Assembly: GCF_019645855.1 (NCBI RefSeq) | Contig: NZ_CP080999.1 | Span: 2,976,001 to 3,040,000 of the forward strand | DNA length: 64,000 bases | Source of the DNA: Mycobacterium malmoense | GTDB taxonomy: Bacteria > Actinomycetota > Actinomycetes > Mycobacteriales > Mycobacteriaceae | Direction: 5' to 3' | Shown: positions 1-7,686 of the stretch, one piece after another | Numbering within the stretch: position 1 is the first letter of the stretch | Layout: every line of letters begins with the position of its first letter | The notes under the pieces: model-generated | What the model was told of the DNA's origin: nothing | What the model saw: only the letters and a program-made list of their open reading frames with translations | The model's database searches: none | Translations under genes and position numbers: made by a program

Positions 1-275
1 GTGTAGGTCCAGGGCAGGCTGGTGAAGTTCGCTTCCTCCGGCTGCGCATTCTTGTTCAAATAGCTCACGCTGCCCGCCGTATCGCTGGGCCCGAAAACCT
101 CATAGGTCACGCGCTTGGGGTTGAACGACACGATCGCTTCGGCGTTACTGCCCCTCGATGAAAAGACCTCGTCGGAGCCGAAAACGCCGCGCAGCCGATC
201 GACGGCCATCCCACCGACGGCAACCGCCACGACGACGACAAGCGGTATCCAGGCCCGCTTGAGCAAGGTGAACAC
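1..275 (-). CDS. MmpS family membrane protein (partial, 3' end off window)
   Basis: The visible 91 codons look like the N-terminal part of an MmpS accessory protein, the small periplasmic partner of MmpL (RND) transporters that export lipids or siderophores. A single N-terminal membrane helix (about residues 8-26, RAWIPLVVVVAV...) is followed by the typical extracytoplasmic segment with FNPKRVTYEVFGP and, near the window edge, the SLPWTYT motif seen in this family. The start is a GTG with GGGAG seven bases upstream. The C-terminal half and any mmpL partner lie outside the window. An inverted repeat sits about 60 bases upstream and may control it. The family call is firm; which MmpS it is cannot be told. 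Confidence 0.85.
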   Translation of the reverse strand, partial: MFTLLKRAWIPLVVVVAVAVGGMAVDRLRGVFGSDEVFSSRGSNAEAIVSFNPKRVTYEVFGPSDTAGSVSYLNKNAQPEEANFTSLPWTY

Positions 276-332
276 TGAAGTCTCCCTTCGCTCGTGGCCT
301 GGCCAGCCTCCGGTCGCCCCTCCCTGTATACC

Positions 333-348
333 ATACCCCCTACGGTAT
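333..348. promoter_or_regulatory. Inverted repeat ATACC-N6-GGTAT, possible CsoR/RicR-type operator
   Basis: A perfect 5-bp inverted repeat (ATACC, spacer CCCTAC, GGTAT) lies about 58 bases upstream of the mmpS start, in the 188-bp gap between mmpS and the downstream end of the PPE gene. A run of five C next to TA half-sites resembles operators of CsoR-family copper-sensing repressors, which pair TACCC-type half-sites. The right half is imperfect (CGGTA), so this is a suggestion only. Another ATACC-like copy (GTATACC) abuts it on the left. Confidence 0.35.
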
Positions 349-463
349 TTTAGTGATTGGGGCGCCGTCGCCGTTTGGGCGCCCGGATCCCCGTGTTGGC
401 CGGCTACGACCGGCAATGAGGCACGAACGGTTGCTGTCGTGAATGAGAAAGGGTGTCGCGCAC

Positions 464-2014
464 CTATTCCGGCGAATCGCCCCAGCCGCTCGGCACCATC
501 GGCAGGACCGGGCCGTCGCTCCACCCGTCGCCGGTCATCGTCTTCAGCCCGGCGGCCTCGGTCAGACCGGACGTGGCGGCGGCCATCGCAAATCCGATGG
601 GTCCAGCGCCTCGGTCCGACGCCGCGGCGTGCCGGTCTTCCGCGTCGAGCCCCAGGTCCAGGTTCTCGTCTCCATGCATGAATTCGTAGCGGTGCGCGCG
701 GTCGGTCATCGCCCCGCGGCGCCGACGGGTCCGCTTCCGCTGGCGGCACGATGCCGCCGCGGCCGACGGGGCAGCGGCGTCGTCGGGCGCCGGCTCTTCG
801 GACTTACGGCGTGCGCGGCCGCTGGCGCCGCCGCCCGCCGACAGGCCCGACAGGCCCACCGCGTACAAGACGTCGGAAATACCCGCGCCGATTCCGCTCG
901 TGGCCGTCGGGCCGAAACCAACGCCGGGACCGGCCCCGATGGGTCCCCCACCGATCGCCGAGGCTGGACTCGGCGCGGCAGGGCTGGGCATCGCCGGGCC
1001 GCCGCTCGCGCTCGCGGGGATAGCGCCCGGCGTCGCAGGAGCGGGCACGCCTACCGGTGCAGGCGTTGCCGCCGCCACCGACAAGGGCGTGGCCACAGAG
1101 ACCGGAAGCGCGACGCCGGTGGCGCCCGCGGCCGCCGCGACACCCGCCGCGGGCATGACGGCGGCAGCTAGTACGGGGGCCGCCTCCGCCACGGGCAATA
1201 CGAGCACCAACGTATGAAAGACGGTCCAGGCCATCGCGGAGGCTAACGTCGGCGAAAGCCCGGGTACGTCCGCCAACAGCGTGGAACTGAGCGAGCCGGT
1301 AAATGCGTGCGCGTTGATGGGCCATCCATTGGGGTAGATCAGCTCGCCCAGTGGCTGAGCGAAACCCTGGGTGTAGTCGGTGAGCAGCGCCGCGAGCTGC
1401 TTCTGAAATGACGTGCTCAGGTCGCTTAACGACGTCGCTTGCTGCTGGGTGGCCGCTTGCTGGAGCTCTCCGCCCGGGGCGACGATCTGCGGCGCGGGAG
1501 CGGTCGCGGGCACCGCCGCCAGAGCGGATTCGGCGACGGCCTGGTAGGTGGTCATCGTCGCGGCGGCTTGCAGCCACATGCGCACGTAGTCGGCTTCGTT
1601 TACAGCGATGGGGATGGTGTTGATGCCGAAGAAGTTGGTTGCCACCAATGCCGCGTGAATGGCGTGGTTGGCGGCAAGTTCGGCCAACGTGGGCATGGTG
1701 GCCAGGGCGCTGGCGTAGGCGCTCGCGGCCGTCTGGTGCAGTGTGGCCGCGGCCGTGCTCTTGGCGGCGCTCTCGAGCAGCCAACTCAGGTAGGGGGCGT
1801 GCGCCGCGACGTATTGTTCGGCGCTGGGCCCCTCCCAGGCGCCCGCCTGCACCGCGCCCAACAGACCGGTGAGTTCGTCCGCCGCCGCGACGTATTCGGC
1901 GCCCAACGACGACCACGACCCGGCGGCGGCCACCAGCGGTCCGGGGCCCGGGCCGCTGGTCAGCAGCGCCGAGTGCACCTCCGGCGGAAAGGCGATCCAG
2001 ATTGGGGCCGTCAT
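464..2014 (-). CDS. PPE family protein, PPE-PPW type, PPE1-like
   Basis: A 516-residue PPE protein, a surface or secreted product of type VII secretion in mycobacteria. The N-terminus has the diagnostic PP-E at residues 10-12, the WEGPSA turn near residue 60 and the FFGINTIPIAVNEADY segment. A low-complexity Ala/Pro/Gly linker follows. The C-terminus has the GFA...AAGL...PMVPSGW pattern of the PPE-PPW subgroup. By recall, its N-terminal segment is close to M. tuberculosis PPE1 (Rv0096), which lies near the anti-sigma-like gene Rv0093c and in a SigC-dependent locus. That is notable because anti-sigma-like and sigC genes are the next genes here, divergently transcribed. No PE partner is adjacent. 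Confidence 0.9.
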   Translation of the reverse strand: MTAPIWIAFPPEVHSALLTSGPGPGPLVAAAGSWSSLGAEYVAAADELTGLLGAVQAGAWEGPSAEQYVAAHAPYLSWLLESAAKSTAAATLHQTAASAYASALATMPTLAELAANHAIHAALVATNFFGINTIPIAVNEADYVRMWLQAAATMTTYQAVAESALAAVPATAPAPQIVAPGGELQQAATQQQATSLSDLSTSFQKQLAALLTDYTQGFAQPLGELIYPNGWPINAHAFTGSLSSTLLADVPGLSPTLASAMAWTVFHTLVLVLPVAEAAPVLAAAVMPAAGVAAAAGATGVALPVSVATPLSVAAATPAPVGVPAPATPGAIPASASGGPAMPSPAAPSPASAIGGGPIGAGPGVGFGPTATSGIGAGISDVLYAVGLSGLSAGGGASGRARRKSEEPAPDDAAAPSAAAASCRQRKRTRRRRGAMTDRAHRYEFMHGDENLDLGLDAEDRHAAASDRGAGPIGFAMAAATSGLTEAAGLKTMTGDGWSDGPVLPMVPSGWGDSPE

Positions 2015-2145
2015 CGTCGGCGGCCTTCAGGCAGGGACACGAATACCTCTTCGGCAAGGTCGGGCGGTGCTTGCCTCCAGTGGTCGTTTTGCCGGACGGT
2101 TTAGTTCCCGCCTGGTTTTGCGACGCCTTTGCGCGTAGACCGGGC

Positions 2146-2967
2146 ATGCGCAACGATGCAGGGATGCGGTGTGACGTTGCGCGTGAGGCGCTTTCTGCGC
2201 GATTGGACGGCGAGCGTCCCCAGGTGCTCGCCCAGCAGGTCGATGCCCACCTGGAATCGTGCCGGGGTTGCCGCGCCTGGCTGATCAGCGCTGCCGCGCA
2301 GACTCGCCGCCTGGCCTCCATCGAGCCCGGCCAGGGGCCGGACCTGGTCGACAAGATCATGGCAAGCATCGGTGAGCAGTCCCCCGCGTATCACCACCGG
2401 ATGCGCTGGCTGCGGTCGCACTACCGGCGCTGGGGACTGATCGGTGTCGGCGTGTTTCAGGTGGCGATCGCGGCCGCCCAAATCAGCGGGGTCGATTTCG
2501 GCATGGTGTCGAGCCACATGCACGGCGCGATGTCCGGAGAGCATCTGATGCACGAGTCCACCGCATGGTTGCTGGCATTGGGCCTGGCCATGATCGCCGC
2601 CGGCATATGGCCCGTCACCGCGATTGGTGTGGCGGCGATTACCGGTGTCTATTCCGTCGCGCTGTCGAGTTACGTGATCGTCGATGCCTTCGCTGGCGAG
2701 GTAACCGCGACACGCGTCGCCAGCCACATGCCGTTGCTGTTGGGCCTGGCGTTCGCGTTGCTGGTGGCGCGTGAACGCGTCGGGACGCGAAGGCCGCACG
2801 CCTCCGATGCCCCAGACGCCGATTACCCCGCGTGGCCATCCAAGCCGGCCACCGCCCGGCGGCGCGGGCATCTTTGGCCCATCGACCGGTCGGCTCACGA
2901 CCCCGTTGCAGCCTCTACGACAACCGGTCGTAGACTGGCCGGGCCCGCGCAATTAAGGTGGTTGGCC
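2146..2967 (+). CDS. Zinc-finger anti-sigma-like membrane protein, open in frame into sigC
   Basis: The segment encodes 274 residues with an N-terminal ZAS-type zinc finger (H35-x3-C39-x2-C42; also C9), then several hydrophobic helices from about residue 93 to 215. This is the layout of membrane-bound anti-sigma factors and resembles Rv0093c of M. tuberculosis as I remember it. There is no stop codon before sigC: translation in this frame continues directly through the SigC start at 2968 to the stop at 3522, giving a possible 458-residue anti-sigma/sigma fusion. The start could be ATG 2146 or ATG 2164 (MRCDVAREAL); neither has a strong ribosome site. The likely role, restraint of SigC at the membrane, is inferred from position and domain type. 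Confidence 0.7.
2914..2934. promoter_or_regulatory. 8-bp perfect inverted repeat just upstream of sigC
   Basis: TCTACGAC, a five-base loop, then GTCGTAGA form a perfect 8-bp inverted repeat ending 33 bases before the sigC ATG. It lies inside the open frame joining the anti-sigma-like gene to sigC. It could be an operator for sigC or an RNA hairpin that uncouples the two genes. No U-tract follows, so it does not look like an intrinsic terminator. Confidence 0.4.
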
Positions 2968-3522
2968 ATGACCGCGTCACGAGACGACGAGGCCGTTACC
3001 GAACTCGCCTTGGCCGCCGCAAGCGGGAACGCGCGAGCGCTCGAGGCGTTTATCAAAGCCACCCAGCAGGACGTCTGGCGGTTTGTCACCTATCTGTCGG
3101 ACGCGGGCACCGCCGACGACCTGACCCAAGAAACCTTCCTGCGGGCAATCGGCGCCATCGAGCGGTTCTCCGGACGCTCCAGCGCCCGAACCTGGCTGCT
3201 GGCCATCGCGCGCCGCGTGGTCGCCGATCACATCCGCCACGTCCGATCCCGGCCACGCACCGCGTCCAGCACCTATCCCGACCACCTCGTCAGCGGTGAC
3301 CGCCACGCCCGCGGATTCGAAGACCTGGTCGAGGTGACCACGATGATCGCCGGCCTCACCACCGAACAACGGGAAGCCCTGTTGCTCACCCAGCTACTCG
3401 GGCTGCCCTACGCCGACGCTGCGGCGGTGTGCGGCTGCCCGGTGGGCACCATTCGTTCGCGTATCGCCCGCGCCCGCGATGCGCTGTTGGCCGACGTCGA
3501 CCGTGACGACCTGACCGGTTAG
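2968..3522 (+). CDS. sigC: ECF RNA polymerase sigma factor SigC
   Basis: The 184-residue product matches mycobacterial SigC (Rv2069) over its whole length as I recall it. Region 2 is at about residues 20-65 (ALEAFIKATQQDVWRF, DDLTQETFLRAI). Region 4 is at about 130-175 (LTTEQREALLLTQLLGLPYADAAAVCG, then TIRSRIARARDALL). SigC directs RNA polymerase to a small regulon which in M. tuberculosis includes ctpB and the nrp/copper-acquisition locus. A good ribosome site (AAGGTGG) stands six bases before ATG 2968, so independent translation is likely. However, the upstream anti-sigma-like frame runs in without a stop. The converging next gene is cobK, as in M. tuberculosis. Confidence 0.95.
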   Translation: MTASRDDEAVTELALAAASGNARALEAFIKATQQDVWRFVTYLSDAGTADDLTQETFLRAIGAIERFSGRSSARTWLLAIARRVVADHIRHVRSRPRTASSTYPDHLVSGDRHARGFEDLVEVTTMIAGLTTEQREALLLTQLLGLPYADAAAVCGCPVGTIRSRIARARDALLADVDRDDLTG

Positions 3523-3554
3523 CGGTTAGCCCTGGCGGGCGCTGGGGTCGACAC

Positions 3555-4283
3555 TCATAGACCCAGTCGCGCAACCCATTCGGTGGCTTCCTTGACGGTG
3601 CCGACGTGCGTCACCCCGTCCGGCAGGGGTGGCCGCTGGACCATCACCACCGGAATGCCCAGGGCGGCAGCGGCATCCAGCTTTGCCCGGGTCATGTCGC
3701 CGCCGCTGTTCTTGGTGACCAGGGCGTCGATGCGGTGCTCACGCAACAGCGCCAATTCGTCGTCGTAACGATACGGGCCGCGCGACAGCAACAGTTGGTG
3801 ACGGCGCGGCAGTAGGGCGGCATCCGGCGGGGTGACCGCCCGGATCAAAAACCACGCGTCGCTGCCGGCGAAGGCCGTGACGCCCGAGCGGCCGGTGGTG
3901 AGAAATACCCTCGAATTACCTTGTCTCGCTATGGTTTCCGCCGCTGCGTTGTCAGATTCGACGACGATGGCGGCACCGGGATCCCACGCCGGGCGGGCCA
4001 ACACCACATGCGGTATCCGCAATTCGCCGCACGCTTCGGCGGCGCGCGCGGTCATGGTGGCCGCGAACGGGTGGGTGGCGTCGACGACGGCGTCGATGCG
4101 TTCGTCTTGCAGCCAGCGTCGCAGCCCGTCGACGCCGCCGAAGCCGCCGATTCGTGCGGGGCCGACCGGCAGGGCGGGATCCGGTACCCGGCCGGCCAGT
4201 GAGCTGATGATGTCGACCTGTGGGTGCAGGGTTTTGGCCAGGGCGCGTGCCTCGGCGGTGCCGCCGAGCAGCAAGACCCGCAT
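3555..4283 (-). CDS. cobK: Precorrin-6A reductase CobK
   Basis: This 242-residue enzyme uses NADPH to reduce precorrin-6A (precorrin-6x) to precorrin-6B in the aerobic route to cobalamin. The N-terminus MRVLLLGGTAEARALA is the nucleotide-binding start typical of CobK/CbiJ, and VVDATHPFA and VTKNSGGDMTRAKLDAA match conserved CobK blocks. It is the last gene of the cobL-cobM-cobK cluster. Its ATG overlaps the cobM stop by one base (TGATG), implying coupled translation. It converges with sigC with a 32-base gap, the same arrangement as Rv2069/Rv2070c. Confidence 0.95.
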   Translation of the reverse strand: MRVLLLGGTAEARALAKTLHPQVDIISSLAGRVPDPALPVGPARIGGFGGVDGLRRWLQDERIDAVVDATHPFAATMTARAAEACGELRIPHVVLARPAWDPGAAIVVESDNAAAETIARQGNSRVFLTTGRSGVTAFAGSDAWFLIRAVTPPDAALLPRRHQLLLSRGPYRYDDELALLREHRIDALVTKNSGGDMTRAKLDAAAALGIPVVMVQRPPLPDGVTHVGTVKEATEWVARLGL

Positions 4284-5038
4284 CAGTGCCTACTCCCCCG
4301 GGTCCTGTCGGTGGAGTACAGGTAGCTGTCGGTGAATTCCTCGGCGGCCAGCACGTCGCCGACGATGATGACGGCGGTCTTGGTGATGTTGGCGTCGCGC
4401 ATCCGCGCGGCGATGCCGGCCAGCGTGCCGCGCAGCACCGTCTGCCGCGGCCAGCTCGCGAAAGCCACTACTGCGGTGGGTGTTTCGGGCCGGTAGCCGC
4501 CCGCTATCAGTTGCGGGACGACGGCGTCGATTTGGGCGGCAGCCAGGTGCACGACCAGGGTGGCGCCGGATTGGGCGAGGATGGCCAGCTCCTCGCCGGG
4601 CGGCATGGGGGTCGACAGGGTCGCCACCCGGGTCAGCGTCACCGTCTGCGCTACGCCCGGGACGGTGAGCTCGCGTTTGATAGCGGCCGCGGCCGCGGCG
4701 AAAGCCGGTACGCCCGGCACGATTTCATAATCGATGCCCAGCGCGTCGAGCCGGCGGCACTGCTCGGCCAGCGCGCTGTACAGCGACGGGTCACCGGAGT
4801 GCAGCCTTGCCACGTCGTGGGCCGCGGCGTCGGCGTCGGCGAGTTCGGTGATGATCTGCTCGAGCGTCAGGGGGCCGGTGTCAACGATTTTCGCGCCGGG
4901 AGGGCAGAGCCCCAGCAGGTCGTCGGGCATGATGGAACCCGCGTAGAGGCACACTGGGCATCTTTCCAGGAGCCGTTGGCCGCGGACGGTGATAAGGTCG
5001 GCGGCGCCCGGGCCGGCGCCGATGAAATACACCGTCAC
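4283..5038 (-). CDS. cobM: Precorrin-4 C11-methyltransferase CobM
   Basis: A 251-residue SAM-dependent methyltransferase of the tetrapyrrole methylase fold that methylates C-11 of precorrin-4 in cobalamin synthesis. Visible family motifs are VYFIGAGPGAADLITVRG at the N-terminus, the ARLHSGDPSLY loop, and YEIVPGVPAFAAAAA. The start is a GTG whose last bases overlap the cobL stop (GTGA), which fixes the start better than the longer upstream frame. It is translationally coupled on both sides, between cobL and cobK. Confidence 0.95.
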   Translation of the reverse strand: MTVYFIGAGPGAADLITVRGQRLLERCPVCLYAGSIMPDDLLGLCPPGAKIVDTGPLTLEQIITELADADAAAHDVARLHSGDPSLYSALAEQCRRLDALGIDYEIVPGVPAFAAAAAAIKRELTVPGVAQTVTLTRVATLSTPMPPGEELAILAQSGATLVVHLAAAQIDAVVPQLIAGGYRPETPTAVVAFASWPRQTVLRGTLAGIAARMRDANITKTAVIIVGDVLAAEEFTDSYLYSTDRTRGSRH

Positions 5039-6207
5039 CGTATCACCGCCCACTGGGTGACCGGCATCTGCGGGCGCCAACCGGTGAAGCCACCGAGCGG
5101 TTCGCCCCGATAGTGCTGGAAGCGTCGCAGCTGGCCGCCCAACCTCGAGTATGCCTGCGCTAGAATAGATTCCGATTCGGCGGTGACGGCGTTGGCTATG
5201 AGGCGCCCACCGGGGGGCAGGTGGTCGAGGCAGGCGTCGAGGAGCCCGGGCCCGGTTAGGCCGCCGCCGATGAAGACCGCCGACGGTGCCGCGGCGCCGT
5301 CGAAGGCGTCGGGCGCTTGGCCGCGCACGTCGATTTCTAGACCGGATGCGGCAGCGTTGAATCCGATGTTGAGGCGGCGCCGCTCGTCGCGCTCGAACGC
5401 GACCGCGGCGCAACCCCGCCAACTTCGGCACCACTCGACGCTGATGCTGCCCGAGCCCGCGCCGACGTCCCACAGCCGTTCCCCCGGCCGCGGCGCCAGG
5501 GCCGCCAGGGTCACCGCCCGGATCCCGTGCTTGGTGATCTGCCCGTCGTGGACAAACGCGTCATCGGGCAGGGGCGACATGCGCTCGTCGGGCAGGTAGC
5601 GGACGGCGATCACGTTGAGGTCGTCGACGTCGGGGGGCGCGTCGTCGGCCCACTGGCGTGCGGTGCCGTCGCGGCGGTGTTCGGTTGGGCCGCCGAGGTT
5701 TTCGAGCACGCTGATCGTGGAGTCGCCTCGGCCGTGTGCGTTGAGGAGTGCGGCCAGTTCCTGGGGTGTGGATCCGTTTTTCGACAGCACGATCGCCTGC
5801 CCGCCGCGGCGCACCGCGGTGTGCGGCTGGGCGGTGACCAGGCTGATCACCTCGGTGTCGTGGACGTTCCAGCCCATCCGCGCGCACGCCAGCGTCACCG
5901 AGGACACGTGCGGCAGCACCCTGACCCTTTCGAGGCCGTGCAGCCGGATCAGGGTGCCGCCGATGCCGTGCAGGAGCGGGTCGCCGCTGGCCACCACGTG
6001 GATGTCTTGGGTGTGGCCGTCGAGCAGGGTTTGCAGTGCGGGCAGCATCGGCGACGGCCATTCCCGGCGGGGTGCGAGCACCGTGTCGTCGAGCAGGTCA
6101 AGCTGTCTCCTGGAACCGTAAACGACCGTGGCCCTTCGCAGTTCGGCGCGTGACGTCTCGGCGAGCCCCGTCATGCCATCGGCGCCGATCCCGACAACGA
6201 CGATCAT
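5035..6207 (-). CDS. cobL: Precorrin-6B C5,15-methyltransferase (decarboxylating) CobL
   Basis: A two-domain enzyme of 390 residues. The N-terminal half (MIVVVGIGADGMTGL..., SGDPLLHGIGGT) is a tetrapyrrole methylase, CbiE-like. The C-terminal half (GERLWDVGAGSGSISVEWCR) is a Rossmann SAM methyltransferase, CbiT-like, that also decarboxylates the C-12 acetate side chain. Together they convert precorrin-6B to precorrin-8. The ATG at 6207 is chosen because the family starts at MIVVVGIG and it overlaps the stop of the upstream SDR gene (ATGA). The GTGA overlap with cobM indicates one operon. Confidence 0.95.
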   Translation of the reverse strand: MIVVVGIGADGMTGLAETSRAELRRATVVYGSRRQLDLLDDTVLAPRREWPSPMLPALQTLLDGHTQDIHVVASGDPLLHGIGGTLIRLHGLERVRVLPHVSSVTLACARMGWNVHDTEVISLVTAQPHTAVRRGGQAIVLSKNGSTPQELAALLNAHGRGDSTISVLENLGGPTEHRRDGTARQWADDAPPDVDDLNVIAVRYLPDERMSPLPDDAFVHDGQITKHGIRAVTLAALAPRPGERLWDVGAGSGSISVEWCRSWRGCAAVAFERDERRRLNIGFNAAASGLEIDVRGQAPDAFDGAAAPSAVFIGGGLTGPGLLDACLDHLPPGGRLIANAVTAESESILAQAYSRLGGQLRRFQHYRGEPLGGFTGWRPQMPVTQWAVIR

Positions 6208-6956
6208 CGCGGCATCCTTCGCCAGACGAACTGCGGCAGCAGCCGCAGCGCGAAGAGCATCGGCCGCAGCGCCCACGGGATCCACACGGTGCGATGGCCT
6301 TTGGCCAGCGCACGCGCGGTCGCGGCGGCCACCTGCTGCGGGGTGCTGGACAGCGGCGCGGGCGTCATGCCCGCGGTCATGCGCCCGATGACAAATCCCG
6401 GCCGCACGATCAGCAGTCGCACCCCGGTGCCATGCAGCGCGTCGGCCAGTCCGCTGGCGAATCCATCCAGGCCGGCCTTCGCCGAGCCGTACACGTAGTT
6501 GGCGCGGCGCACCCGCACCGCCGACGCCCCCGAGGAGAACACCACCAGCGAGCCCCGGCCGGCTTTACGCATGGTGGTGGCCAGGTGGGTCAGCAGGCTG
6601 ATTTGGGCGACGTAGTCGGTGTGCGCGATGGCGATCGCGTGCGCGGCGTCGGTCTCGGCGCGGGCTTGGTCGCCGAGGATCCCGAAGGCCAGCACCGCCG
6701 TGGCGATGGGCCCGTGTTCGGCGACGATCGAGGCGATGAGCGGGCCGTGCGAGGCCAGGTCGTCGGCGTCGAACTCCCTGGTGTGCACGGCCCTCGCGCC
6801 GGCTTCGCGCAGCGTGACGACCTGCTCGTCGAGCTGATCGGCTTTCCGCGCCGCCAGCACCACCGTCGCGCCCGGCGCCAGGAGCCGCGCCAGTTCGATG
6901 CCGATCTCGCTGCGGCCGCCCAGGATTAGTAGCGGGCCTGCGCCCGTGTCGTCCAC
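6204..6956 (-). CDS. Short-chain dehydrogenase/reductase (Rv2073c-like)
   Basis: A 250-residue classical SDR. It has a Rossmann glycine motif near the N-terminus (LILGGRSEIGIELA), a catalytic serine region VVFSSGAS, and Tyr-x3-Lys in YGSAKAG. The overall pattern, including LAFGILGDQ, is close to DprE2-type mycobacterial SDRs. The substrate is unknown. It heads the cobL-cobM-cobK run, with ATGA overlap to cobL, so it is co-transcribed with corrin genes, but a cobalamin role is not established. The GTG start at 6956 is divergent from the F420 reductase gene, 32 bases apart. The C-terminal hydrophobic/basic stretch (LRPMLFALRLLPQF) may associate with membrane. Confidence 0.85.
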   Translation of the reverse strand: MDDTGAGPLLILGGRSEIGIELARLLAPGATVVLAARKADQLDEQVVTLREAGARAVHTREFDADDLASHGPLIASIVAEHGPIATAVLAFGILGDQARAETDAAHAIAIAHTDYVAQISLLTHLATTMRKAGRGSLVVFSSGASAVRVRRANYVYGSAKAGLDGFASGLADALHGTGVRLLIVRPGFVIGRMTAGMTPAPLSSTPQQVAAATARALAKGHRTVWIPWALRPMLFALRLLPQFVWRRMPR

Positions 6957-6988
6957 GGCTGCGATTATTACCTGCGCTAGCGTGGGCG

Positions 6989-7402
6989 GTGATGGCGAAT
7001 ACCACTACCCGGCTGACCGACGACGCGCTGGCATTCCTGTCCGAACGGCATCTGGCGATGCTGACCACGCTGCGGGCCGACAATTCCCCGCATGTGGTGG
7101 CGGTGGGTTTCACGTTCGATCCCAAGACCCACATCGCGCGGGTCATCACCACCGGCGGCTCCCAGAAGGCGGTCAATGCCGACCGTGGCGGCGTTGCGGT
7201 GCTCAGCCAGGTCGACGGCGCGCGTTGGCTGTCGCTGGAGGGCCGATCCAAGGTGAACAGCGATGCCGACGCCGTACGCGACGCCGAGCTTCGCTACGCC
7301 CAGCGCTACCGCACCCCGCGAGCCAACCCGCGGCGGGTCGTCATCGAGGTGCAGGTAGAGCGGGTGCTGGGGTCCTCGGATCTGTTGGACCGGGGCGAGT
7401 AG
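6989..7402 (+). CDS. F420H2-dependent biliverdin reductase (Rv2074-like)
   Basis: A 137-residue split beta-barrel flavin/deazaflavin-binding protein of the pyridoxamine-5'-phosphate-oxidase-like superfamily. It matches Rv2074 almost residue for residue in blocks such as LSERHLAMLTTLRADNSPHVVAVGF and VITTGGSQKAVNADR. Rv2074 has been characterised as a coenzyme F420-dependent biliverdin reductase, thought to protect against heme-derived stress. The start may be GTG 6989 or the adjacent ATG 6992. A TAGCGT element ends 5 and 8 bases before these, so the message may be nearly leaderless. Confidence 0.93.
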   Translation: MMANTTTRLTDDALAFLSERHLAMLTTLRADNSPHVVAVGFTFDPKTHIARVITTGGSQKAVNADRGGVAVLSQVDGARWLSLEGRSKVNSDADAVRDAELRYAQRYRTPRANPRRVVIEVQVERVLGSSDLLDRGE

Positions 7403-7436
7403 CACGATGTAGCCATCGCGCCCACACTCTCCGTGC

Positions 7437-7655
7437 TTAACTGCCCTTCCTGCGCGGGTCATACTCGGTGCCCGAAGTGTCGTTCCAGAATTTTGGCGAC
7501 ACTTCCGTGACTCGATCTTCCGGAGCTACGGCATCAACTTTTGCCTGAAACTCATCGAACGATTTTCGTGCGGCCGCCAACTCTTCTTCTGTCGGTGGAG
7601 CCACGCCTGCCTCTTCCGGGGTTGAGAAGATCTTTCCCGCAATTTCTCTACTCAC
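7437..7655 (-). CDS. Small acidic protein, candidate immunity factor for the upstream toxin
   Basis: A 72-residue hydrophilic, Glu/Asp-rich protein (PTEEELAAARKSFDEFQAKVDAVAPEDR) of unknown family, with no membrane segment or signal peptide. It starts at GTG 7655 with AGGAG nine bases upstream and follows the toxin gene by 31 bases on the same strand. Both it and the 3' end of the toxin gene are visibly AT-richer than the neighbourhood. By analogy with cpnT, whose downstream neighbour encodes the antitoxin IFT, it could neutralise the ADP-ribosyltransferase domain in the producing cell. It is not homologous to IFT by eye, so the function is inferred only from position and composition. Confidence 0.6.
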   Translation of the reverse strand: MSREIAGKIFSTPEEAGVAPPTEEELAAARKSFDEFQAKVDAVAPEDRVTEVSPKFWNDTSGTEYDPRRKGS

Positions 7656-7686
7656 GATAAACGCTCCTATCTCTTTGGCTGCGGCA

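Noticed and set aside
804..2369. 521-codon minus-strand frame overlapping the PPE gene
   Set aside because: Arg/Gly-rich out-of-frame translation of the PPE coding sequence; no ribosome site or family match.
7437..7655. Orthologue of IFT, the TNT antitoxin
   Set aside because: Too short and no visible similarity; only the position matches, so it is listed as a candidate immunity gene without that name.
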